A stretch of 64,000 nucleotides of DNA, taken from NCBI GenBank assembly GCA_015057035.1, contig SVFC01000004.1:81999-145998 (forward strand). Reading direction: 5' to 3'. Positions within the stretch are counted from its first letter, which is position 1; every line of letters begins with the position of its first letter. Shown here in pieces: positions 43,322-52,057 of this stretch. The stretch comes from Lachnospiraceae bacterium. Lineage in GTDB: Bacteria; Bacillota; Clostridia; Lachnospirales; Lachnospiraceae. The notes under the pieces were generated by a model. It ran no database searches, was not told where the DNA came from, and worked only from the letters and a program-made list of their open reading frames with translations. The translations under genes were made by a program, and so were the position numbers.

Positions 43322-43576
43322 CTATTCACAAACTAAAAATCTTTCGATTGCTAATAATGCTTCCTGTTCATCGGAACCTTCTGTCACAATACTAACCGAC
43401 ATACCTTCTGATGGATTGAAAGCCATAATACCCATAATGCTCTTTGCATTAATTCTACGGTTATTGCTCTCTAATGTAATTTCGCTATCAAATCTGCATG
43501 CTACCTGAACGAGCTCTGCGATTGGATTATCGTGTCCTTCTGACACATTAGAAACAATTACGTTTTTTCTGCTCAT
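43322..43576 (-). CDS. second HPr-family protein
   Basis: SEGHDNPIAELVQVACRFDSEITLESNNRRINAKSIMGIMAFNPSEG; His aligned with His15 but Arg17 is Asn. Confidence 0.88.
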   Translation of the reverse strand: MSRKNVIVSNVSEGHDNPIAELVQVACRFDSEITLESNNRRINAKSIMGIMAFNPSEGMSVSIVTEGSDEQEALLAIERFLVCE

Positions 43577-43729
43577 AACGCGCTCCTTATCCCAATCATA
43601 AATAGATACAAATCAAAATATATCCCAAAACCTTACGTTTTGCAAGAAGGGAAAAAATTTCTGTTAAACTTATACGAAGGATTAGAAAAACGCCATTGGT
43701 AATTGTTCATTTTCACAAGGTTTTTTTAC

Positions 43730-46258
43730 CTATTTTAAATAAACTATAAAATAATTTCCACCTTTGTAAAGGATTTCATCCATCTCTTCATAAGACATAT
43801 TCTTAGTCTTTTCCGTTTTTGGATCATAATAATAAATCTTTGTGGAAGAGTATCCAGTTAATAAAATCGCATCATTATCTCCCGTTTTTGCCAAAACCGG
43901 ATTGCCCTGATCGATATAATATAGCAACTCATCCACTCCACATCCAGATAATTCCAGAATCAATTCTTCTTTCAATGTTGTGTTCAAGATGTAGTAAGGT
44001 GTCTGTCCCGCTTGCATAAGTTCATTTACACTAAGTCCAGCCTCTTCAAACTCTAGTATTGCGCTAATACATTTTGCCATCCCGCTAGCATTTTTATCTG
44101 CACTATTTGCCACAAGGTTCTTAATGTAACTCTGGCTAGTGCTTCTCGCACGTTTATAAATGTATCTCTGATTCTGGTCTACCACAACGCCATATCTGCT
44201 GTTTGCAGTAATAATAGCTTCAGAAATATTAGACGTTGCCAACAGAATATCGCCCTTGAGATATACATAATACATCTCGCCTTCTTTATTCAAATCCAGC
44301 GACATAGTCTTATCCTTATCCAAAATAACATGTTTTGGAGTAATAATTTTTACTGCATTGGTACCATTAATGGCTTTCATCGTAATCGACACCTGGGTCT
44401 GTTTCAAATCCGATACCGTCTTATTAATCGCAATCTGATTTTTCACTTCAGTCTCTCGATTCATAATTGTGTCTGCACCGCTTACCACCAGTCTGCCATC
44501 TACCTCTGTCAGCAGTTCCACGTGAATATTCATATCTGCCACAGAAACTTTTCCTATAAACCGGCCTTCTGGAGTATAAGTTTTAATAATGTTATATTTT
44601 CCCTCAGATGGGTTCAAAATCTCAATTGACTTCATTGGGAAAATAGTATTACCTACGGAGTCTAGTTTAACATCTGCAATATTTGCAATGCCATACACAA
44701 AATCTTCTCCGATGAATTCAATCGGTTTCAAATAGGTATCTGTTCCAGCAGACCAATCTGTGATAACTCCAGTTTTTAAATCCATCATATGGATAACAGA
44801 ACTATTGTACAGCTTGTCCGCATCCACCCAGGCAACATATCTGTCGCTTTCAGAAATAGCATAGCCCTCACCGTTACTATTTTCTGCAATACACTGCACA
44901 TGGTATGAATTAAGGTCTACTTTATATATATTTTCATTCATCATCAGGAACAACTGCTTTTGCTCATTTACATACATCAGTTCCCCTAATTCTGCTTTTA
45001 ATTTCTCATAATTCTTATTGGAAGTGATGAATATTTCCTCTTCTACCGTGTGGGCAATTCCATCGTAATGGTATACTCCAATTCCCACTTCTCCCTCATG
45101 TTTTCCGCGGTTCATGTATCCATATACAATAAAATCAATACTTCCCGCTTCATCCACTCTTACAATTTTGATGTCATGCTGATCCCAGTTTTCTCTCTGA
45201 TCAACACCTTCTATACCACGGAAATCGAACACCTCTGACATAGAGTTCTCTCTTCTGTTATAGCACCATAATGCGCCTTCCTGTACAAAAGCAATATGGT
45301 CTCCTGAATCGTTCGCTTTATACTCTACTGCATCATCACGAATGCCCAGTTGAATCGCAGAATTACCCAGAATAAAATCATTCTCACTGCGGAAAATCTG
45401 ATTCATTCTACGCTCAAAATTTAACACATAAATTCGCGTTGGGGTCTGACGCAGACGATAATATTCTTCTACATTATAAAACTCTGTTTCATTGGCTTCG
45501 TTAATATTCGTCATAACATAAGTAAGAGTGATTACATTAAACGAATCTGAAATCTCTTTGAACGATGCCACTGGTGTCGTAAGCTTTACTCCTCGGAATT
45601 TGGCCCAGGTAATCTGACGAAGTGTACAGGTCAAATCCACATAATTAAGCGTTGTTGGATCGCCTGTTGCTGGATCCATATAAGTTGGAATAAAAGTAGC
45701 TGCATCATCACGGAACGTGTATTCATGGAACTGCATGGCAAAGGCCAGAGTTTCATCCACAAAGCATTGGGAGGCTCGCATTAAACGAGTATAATAATGT
45801 ATATTCTTACCATCCACGGTAAGTGTAATTCTCATATTATACTCTTCCTGTTCTTCAAAAAGACTTGGAAGTACAATCTCGCAAGCTAGCTTGTCCCCTG
45901 CTTCTATAATCTCAGCCTGATCTTCTTCCATTAGAAGTCTGGTTCCATCCAGACTTCTAATCTCAAAAGAAACATTTTCTATATTTCGCCCAAAGGTCAA
46001 TATGTTCAAATGTAATACACGGTCCTCGCCAATTGGTAATACACTATCCCTCATAGACAACAAATCCATTTCTCTCACATAACCATGGAGCTCGTTCACT
46101 ACAACATCATTATGGACAAAATTAACAACCGGAAGGGTTGCCTCTTCCATATTTGCTGTTAAGTCAATATTAACTTTGTTTGTCGTCATACTAAAAACAA
46201 CCATTGCACATATGAAAATAATCAAAAGCACAATTGGCTTTACCGCATTTTTGTTCAT
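43730..46258 (-). CDS. membrane-anchored propeller-like protein with degenerate C39-like C-terminal domain
   Basis: N-terminal TM (MNKNAVKPIVLLIIFICAMVVFS); repeated blade-like segments; C-terminus ELLYYIDQGNPVLAKTGDNDAILLTGYSSTKIYYYDPKT resembles C39-like peptidase fold. ORF open to 46294. Confidence 0.65.
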   Translation of the reverse strand: MNKNAVKPIVLLIIFICAMVVFSMTTNKVNIDLTANMEEATLPVVNFVHNDVVVNELHGYVREMDLLSMRDSVLPIGEDRVLHLNILTFGRNIENVSFEIRSLDGTRLLMEEDQAEIIEAGDKLACEIVLPSLFEEQEEYNMRITLTVDGKNIHYYTRLMRASQCFVDETLAFAMQFHEYTFRDDAATFIPTYMDPATGDPTTLNYVDLTCTLRQITWAKFRGVKLTTPVASFKEISDSFNVITLTYVMTNINEANETEFYNVEEYYRLRQTPTRIYVLNFERRMNQIFRSENDFILGNSAIQLGIRDDAVEYKANDSGDHIAFVQEGALWCYNRRENSMSEVFDFRGIEGVDQRENWDQHDIKIVRVDEAGSIDFIVYGYMNRGKHEGEVGIGVYHYDGIAHTVEEEIFITSNKNYEKLKAELGELMYVNEQKQLFLMMNENIYKVDLNSYHVQCIAENSNGEGYAISESDRYVAWVDADKLYNSSVIHMMDLKTGVITDWSAGTDTYLKPIEFIGEDFVYGIANIADVKLDSVGNTIFPMKSIEILNPSEGKYNIIKTYTPEGRFIGKVSVADMNIHVELLTEVDGRLVVSGADTIMNRETEVKNQIAINKTVSDLKQTQVSITMKAINGTNAVKIITPKHVILDKDKTMSLDLNKEGEMYYVYLKGDILLATSNISEAIITANSRYGVVVDQNQRYIYKRARSTSQSYIKNLVANSADKNASGMAKCISAILEFEEAGLSVNELMQAGQTPYYILNTTLKEELILELSGCGVDELLYYIDQGNPVLAKTGDNDAILLTGYSSTKIYYYDPKTEKTKNMSYEEMDEILYKGGNYFIVYLK

Positions 46259-46272
46259 TCTTATCGCTCTTT

Positions 46273-46905
46273 CTACATCGACCAACGTCTGCATCTTCTG
46301 TTTCTACATCTACGTCGGTATACTTCATTATTAAATAATACCCCTATCAAACTACATAACCAAGAATCTCTGCAACCGCCTCTCTGCTGCATCTGAATAT
46401 GGTCTGGACCTGCCATCTGACCAGGATATGGTCTCGGCACTGGCTCCTGTCTTGGTGGAACCATATCGCGATATTCTTCAGGCGGTGTGATTGGAAAACG
46501 ATTCGGTCTTGGTGCTGGCATAGGGCGTGGTCCCGGTATCGGCTCTGGGCCAGGCACAGGAACAGGACGAGGTGGTAGTGGTGTCACTGGCTGAGATGGT
46601 CTTGTTAGTTCTGGATTTTCTCGAAGGAATCGTTCGTACAAATCACAAGCCTCTTTTTCCATCATAAAACGGTCAGGATTCTCGTCATACATTCGACTGC
46701 CCTCTTCCTCTAACTCATCACAACGTCTCTCCACCAATCGCAACAACTGCTGCACCTCTCTGGGATACAACTCCCTCATGCGTTCGATATCTCTCTCGTA
46801 TTCCATTTCCGCTACATACAAATTTTGTAATGGATATGTCATGTAAAAGGGTGTTTTGTCATATAGGCTTTCTTTATTCTCCACACAAATCTCTCCACTT
46901 TTCAT
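46273..46905 (-). CDS. Pro-rich protein with Cys/Arg-rich C-terminus, unknown function
   Basis: LPPRPVPVPGPEPIPGPRPMPAPRPNRFP linker; tail RRRCRNRRCRRWSM; just upstream of the 43730 gene. Confidence 0.65.
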   Translation of the reverse strand: MKSGEICVENKESLYDKTPFYMTYPLQNLYVAEMEYERDIERMRELYPREVQQLLRLVERRCDELEEEGSRMYDENPDRFMMEKEACDLYERFLRENPELTRPSQPVTPLPPRPVPVPGPEPIPGPRPMPAPRPNRFPITPPEEYRDMVPPRQEPVPRPYPGQMAGPDHIQMQQRGGCRDSWLCSLIGVLFNNEVYRRRCRNRRCRRWSM

Positions 46906-46949
46906 TCACTATAGCATATGAAAAATGAAGAAGAAGTGTGCATTTTTAT

Positions 46950-49211
46950 TTATTTTCCAATCCATTGGATTGTGATTTCTTCATATGGCGTATATCCCTT
47001 GTGAATCATATTGGTATGAAGTTTTTCACTCTCATCCACTACAAACTCATAGAGATTATATGCTCCTTCTTGATACGCATAGTCTTCCCCGTTATCCTGG
47101 AAATGAGTATATCTAGCCTCTCCCGGAGTTGCCAAAAGTGTTACTCTGTCATATGGTTTTTCGCCCACATACTGTACTACATCGTAGGTTGGAATCAAGC
47201 TTCCTGCTTTGATATATATTGGGCACACATCAATTGGCGCTTCGCGTAAAATGTATTGCTTTCCTTCTACACGTTCTCCTGTCCAATAATCATACCATAC
47301 GCCCTCTGGAAGATATACCATACGTCTTGTTACTCCCTGTTCCAGCACTGGTGCCACCAATATGGCTTCTCCCACCAGATATTCGCTATTTAAATCACGA
47401 ACCTCTGGATCATTTGGATAATGAAGTACCAATGGTCTCATTACTGGAAGACCTGTAGTTTCTCCCTGGTAAAACAGGTCGTAAATATATGGAAGGAACT
47501 TATATCGAAGTTCAATGTACTTTCTATTAATATCCACAACTTCTTGGCCAAAACGCCATGGCTCCTGCTTCTTGGTTCCTTTTGCAGAATGATTACGGAA
47601 TAATGGTGAAAAACATCCCGCTTCTATCCAACGGCACAATAATTCTGGCGTACAGTCAGCGCCAAAACCACCTACATCGGTACCACAGAATGCAAATCCA
47701 CTTAAACCTAAATTACAAAGCTGCGGAATCATCATCTGCAAATGATGCCACAGGCTCTGGTTGTCCCCAGTCCAAACAGTGGAATACTTTTGTGTTCCAG
47801 CATAGCAAGCGCGGGTAATAACAAATGGACGTTTTCCTGTCTGTGCCTTTAATCCTTCAAATGTGGATTTACTCATAAGATGTCCATACAGATTGTGCAT
47901 TTCTGCATGAGTAGTTTTTCTGTCTTCATCATAGAACACCACATCCTGTGGAAGTTCTCCATGGAAGCTGGCCGGTTCGTTCATATCATTCCACACACCT
48001 GCAACTCCCATATCCACCAGAATCTGATGTTTATCAGCCCACCAGTTTCTTACTTCTTCCCTTCCAAAATCCGGGAAATTAGAATCCCCTGGCCATACTG
48101 CATTTACATAGATATCTCCATCTTTGTCTGTGGCAAAATAACCTTTTTCTGTGCCTTCATCACACATAAAATAGCCTTTTTCTAATTTGGTTCCTGGGTC
48201 AATGATGGTAACCGGTTTTACTCCACGGGCACGTAGAGAATCAAACAGTTCTCCCTTTGGACCATAATTTTTCTCATCCCAGGTAAACACCTTGTAATGC
48301 TCCATATAATCAATGTCAAAATGGATAACATCCAATGGAATCTGTTCCTTGCGGTAATTGTCAACTACATAGTTAATATCATCCGCACATTCATAACCCC
48401 ATCTAGACTGCTGATATCCCAGGGTCCACATCTGTGGAAGTGGTGTGGTGCCTGTAAGATATGTATATCCAGACACAATATCTCTCAAATCTGTTCCCGC
48501 AATAAAATAATAATCCAGATTGCCTTCTTCTGCTGTATAGAAATAATATTCAGGATTTTCTTTTCCGAGATTGATTTTGCTACGGAAGGTATTGTCAAAG
48601 AAAATACCATATGCCGCAGACTTTTTCAAACACATAAGAATCGGAACAGATTTATAAAGGGCCTTAAAGTCCTCATTGTGCGCCTGAGGCAAATCAGAAT
48701 TCCAATTCTCATATTCGTAGTGCTTTTTGTTCATAAACCCGGATTTGTCTCCAAGTCCATAGAAATCATCACCATCTTCGATGGTTTTTACAATCTGGAA
48801 ACGAATCTGGTCTTCCTGTAAATTAGAAGTATCATGGCCTTCTGCCTCTAACATCTCCATGGTTTCCCAACTAACACGTTTTTCCACAGTTCTGTCTCCA
48901 CAATAATCCCTTACCAGAAGTTGTCCATCTGCACTATAAAACTCGGTTGTAAAATTATCTGCAATTACAAGCTGTAGTTTACTAGTAACAATAGCAACCT
49001 TCTCTGCGCTTTTTTGAACAGAAAATTCTGCATCCTGGCTCTTATCCTGTTCCATAGCCTTTGATATATAATCCTTACAAAAATATGGCACCGTCACACG
49101 AATAATATCATCTTTTACTACCGTAAAAAATACTTCACCATTTGCATATGTAACCTTTATCTGATTTTTATTCTGTTCGTAACTTATCAGTTTTCCAAAT
49201 CTATTATCCAT
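46950..49211 (-). CDS. GH31 family alpha-glucosidase
   Basis: GVWNDMNEPASFHGELP catalytic motif; GFAFCGTDVGGFGADCTPELLCRWIEAGCFSPLFRNHS. Confidence 0.95.
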   Translation of the reverse strand: MDNRFGKLISYEQNKNQIKVTYANGEVFFTVVKDDIIRVTVPYFCKDYISKAMEQDKSQDAEFSVQKSAEKVAIVTSKLQLVIADNFTTEFYSADGQLLVRDYCGDRTVEKRVSWETMEMLEAEGHDTSNLQEDQIRFQIVKTIEDGDDFYGLGDKSGFMNKKHYEYENWNSDLPQAHNEDFKALYKSVPILMCLKKSAAYGIFFDNTFRSKINLGKENPEYYFYTAEEGNLDYYFIAGTDLRDIVSGYTYLTGTTPLPQMWTLGYQQSRWGYECADDINYVVDNYRKEQIPLDVIHFDIDYMEHYKVFTWDEKNYGPKGELFDSLRARGVKPVTIIDPGTKLEKGYFMCDEGTEKGYFATDKDGDIYVNAVWPGDSNFPDFGREEVRNWWADKHQILVDMGVAGVWNDMNEPASFHGELPQDVVFYDEDRKTTHAEMHNLYGHLMSKSTFEGLKAQTGKRPFVITRACYAGTQKYSTVWTGDNQSLWHHLQMMIPQLCNLGLSGFAFCGTDVGGFGADCTPELLCRWIEAGCFSPLFRNHSAKGTKKQEPWRFGQEVVDINRKYIELRYKFLPYIYDLFYQGETTGLPVMRPLVLHYPNDPEVRDLNSEYLVGEAILVAPVLEQGVTRRMVYLPEGVWYDYWTGERVEGKQYILREAPIDVCPIYIKAGSLIPTYDVVQYVGEKPYDRVTLLATPGEARYTHFQDNGEDYAYQEGAYNLYEFVVDESEKLHTNMIHKGYTPYEEITIQWIGK

Positions 49212-49233
49212 ATCTTTCCTCTAATCAATCTTT

Positions 49234-50112
49234 TTAAAACGGAATCACTGGTATATCCATAAGCATTAGGATAAATCCCAGCATCATCAGTATCATACCA
49301 AACACACTTCGGAGTGTTGTTCGTTCTCTCATAAACACACATCCCAACATCACAGCTGCTACCAGGTCAAAACATTCAATAATCTCGACGGTCGAATTTT
49401 TACCCAGTAAATACGCATAAAAGAAACAATACCACGCTCCTCCTGTGCACAGGCCAGACAAACAGAGATATACACCATCTAAAAATGACATAGACCGTAA
49501 TCCTTTATAACCACCTGTTGCAAAGGTAATAATCCACACCACAACCATGGCTATTCCATACTGAATCAAACGCTCTCCATAGGAATTCACTCCTACAATA
49601 CCAATACGGTCCAAGGCAACCGTTACCGAAGTCAGAATCATAGCCGCAAGACCATAACCAATCCAATTACCGCGTTTTCCACCTCTTCCAGAATTGCGCA
49701 ATGCCATCATGACTACTCCCGCAGTCAAAATAATGATAAATATAATCTTATTCCAGGTAATTGCATCACGGAATACCACCATTCCAACCACCAGGTCTAA
49801 AATGATGCTTCCTTCCAAAACTGGAACCACTTTGATTACATCCCCCAGTTGTAATGCGCGCAGCAAACAAACCCACACAATGCCAGTAGCAATACCAGCA
49901 AAAATAAGGTATAAGAACGTGGTCTTACCCAATTTATCCAAAGGAACTCCACTTTTCGTGATTCCCGCCATAAACCATGCTGCGAAAAACAAAATGGTTC
50001 CACGAAGTGCTGCAGCTAAATGGGCATTCGACTTGCGCATTCCGCTTTTTGCAAATACAGGAGAGGCCCCCGCAAGAACCACCCCCAAAATTGCATAAAC
50101 CAGCCAATTCAT
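49234..50112 (-). CDS. EamA/DMT family transporter
   Basis: Ten hydrophobic segments in two repeats; VVPVLEGSIILDLVVGMVVFRD. Confidence 0.88.
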   Translation of the reverse strand: MNWLVYAILGVVLAGASPVFAKSGMRKSNAHLAAALRGTILFFAAWFMAGITKSGVPLDKLGKTTFLYLIFAGIATGIVWVCLLRALQLGDVIKVVPVLEGSIILDLVVGMVVFRDAITWNKIIFIIILTAGVVMMALRNSGRGGKRGNWIGYGLAAMILTSVTVALDRIGIVGVNSYGERLIQYGIAMVVVWIITFATGGYKGLRSMSFLDGVYLCLSGLCTGGAWYCFFYAYLLGKNSTVEIIECFDLVAAVMLGCVFMRERTTLRSVFGMILMMLGFILMLMDIPVIPF

Positions 50113-50115
50113 ATC

Positions 50116-50592
50116 TTATTCCTCCACAACCCTTACATAATCACCACTGACATATCCGGTGTGGCCTTTATAACTTACTTTGTACCAGCCATCCACTTCC
50201 TCGATAACCTCAACCTTTGTTCCCTTTGGCAATGAAGTAAGAACCGTACTGGTTGTATTTGGTTCTTTGCGAAGATTCAGATTACGATTTGAAGTAACCA
50301 CGATGTAATACTTGGTTGGTTCTTCTGTTGGAGTCTGGGTTTCAGGTTCTGTTTCAGGTTCTGACTCTGGCTCGCTTTCTGGTTCGCTGTCTGGTTCTGA
50401 TTCGAACTCAGAATCTTCTGTATACTGTGAGCTTCCACTCTCAGAAGGATTTGGACCTGGTCCATCCTTTGGTCCGAACACAAGGGATACTAACCAAACA
50501 ACTCCAGCTATTACCAATGCACATAAAGCCAGAAAAATCACTCTGGCAATAATCACATCTTTACGAAAATGCTTACTTTTTATCATATGCAT
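50116..50592 (-). CDS. membrane-anchored SH3 domain protein with acidic Ser/Glu/Pro repeat linker
   Basis: TM helix, ESEPDSEPESEPESEPETEPETQ linker, SH3b NLNLRKEPNTTSTVLTSLPKGTKVEVIEEVDGWYKVSYKGHTGYVSGDYV. Confidence 0.88.
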   Translation of the reverse strand: MHMIKSKHFRKDVIIARVIFLALCALVIAGVVWLVSLVFGPKDGPGPNPSESGSSQYTEDSEFESEPDSEPESEPESEPETEPETQTPTEEPTKYYIVVTSNRNLNLRKEPNTTSTVLTSLPKGTKVEVIEEVDGWYKVSYKGHTGYVSGDYVRVVEE

Positions 50593-50600
50593 ACCTCCTA

Positions 50601-52037
50601 TTAATCTACAGTTACAATTCTCATCATATTACTTACGCCATAATCAAATCCACCAACATGTGGGGAAGGAATACCTGCAGTAAGAATCACTGTATCTCCT
50701 GCTTCTACACCAGTTTTTGCTTTTACAATTTCCAATGCATTTTCACAGATTTCTTCTGTACTGTTGGCCATAACAGAACGGTAAGCACGTACACCCCAGA
50801 AAATCTGCATTCTTCTTAAACTTCTCTCATTTGGGCTTACTGCAATCAATTCTGTCTTAGGATGGAACTTAGACAAAATACGCGCTGTTGCGCCTGACCC
50901 TGTTGGAGCAATAATACATTTTGCATTTAAATTATTTGCAGTAGATACTGTTGCATAACCTAATGCACTGGACGCGTCTTTCATACGATGACTTGCCATT
51001 TTTCCAAGCAACGCATCGTAATCAAGATGCTGTTCTGTATTTTCACAAATCTGCACCATCATACGAAGTGCCTCAATCGGATATTTCCCCTGAGCAGTTT
51101 CTCCCGATAACATGACAGCATCTGTTCCATCATATACCGCATTCGCAACGTCCGTTACCTCCGCACGCGTTGGACGTGGATTACGAATCATAGAATCCAA
51201 CATCTGAGTTGCAGTAATAACTGGCTTAAAGGCATCTTTGCATTTGTTAATCATCATTTTCTGAATATACGGAACTTCTTCTGCTGGAATTTCTACACCC
51301 AGATCACCACGGGCAACCATAATACCATCTGCCACACGAAGAATCTCATCCAGATTCTGAATACCTTCTGCATTCTCAATCTTAGCAATAACAGGTGTAT
51401 ATGGTGCTCCACATTCTCTAAGAAGGGCTTTGATCTGAATGATACATTCTGCGTTGCGCACAAAAGATGCCGCAATGAAATCCACATCCTGCTCTACACC
51501 AAAACGGATATCATCCTTATCCTTATCTGTAATTGCAGGAAGACGAATTGGCACATTTGGTACATTCACACCTTTTCTCTCGCCCAGTTCGCCACCATTG
51601 ATAACTTTACAGATAATATCTGTCTGATTTTTCTCTACAACTTCCAATTCGATTAATCCATCATCAATAAGAATTTTTCCGCCGATAGCAACATCTTCTA
51701 CCAACCCTTTGTAAGTAATGCTAACTCGATTTTCATCACCTACAATCTCTTCTGTTGTGAGGACAAAATCACTGCCTTCCACTAACTGAACCTTTTTTCC
51801 ATCTTTTAAAACACTTGTACGAATTTCTGGTCCCTTAGTATCCAAAAGAATAGCAATATGTTTTCCTTCTTCTTCACGGATTTTTTTCAGTTTATTCATG
51901 CGTTCCTTCTGTTCTTCATGGGTTCCATGAGAGAAGTTAAAACGGGCAATATCCATTCCGCCCTTTACAAGGGCACGCATTACATTTTCATTGTCAGAAT
52001 TTGGTCCCATTGTACATACAATCTTGGTTTTTTTCAT
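50601..52037 (-). CDS. pyk: pyruvate kinase
   Basis: MKKTKIVCTMGPNSDN; ARFNFSHGTHEEQ; MVARGDLGVEIPAEEVP; TRAEVTDVANAVYDGTDAVMLSGETA. Confidence 0.96.
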   Translation of the reverse strand: MKKTKIVCTMGPNSDNENVMRALVKGGMDIARFNFSHGTHEEQKERMNKLKKIREEEGKHIAILLDTKGPEIRTSVLKDGKKVQLVEGSDFVLTTEEIVGDENRVSITYKGLVEDVAIGGKILIDDGLIELEVVEKNQTDIICKVINGGELGERKGVNVPNVPIRLPAITDKDKDDIRFGVEQDVDFIAASFVRNAECIIQIKALLRECGAPYTPVIAKIENAEGIQNLDEILRVADGIMVARGDLGVEIPAEEVPYIQKMMINKCKDAFKPVITATQMLDSMIRNPRPTRAEVTDVANAVYDGTDAVMLSGETAQGKYPIEALRMMVQICENTEQHLDYDALLGKMASHRMKDASSALGYATVSTANNLNAKCIIAPTGSGATARILSKFHPKTELIAVSPNERSLRRMQIFWGVRAYRSVMANSTEEICENALEIVKAKTGVEAGDTVILTAGIPSPHVGGFDYGVSNMMRIVTVD

Positions 52038-52057
52038 AATTGTCTCTCTTTCTATTC

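Noticed and set aside
50312-50420. TCTGGTTC-type repeats in the SH3 protein linker gene
   Set aside because: Explained as coding for a Ser/Glu/Pro-rich wall-spanning linker.
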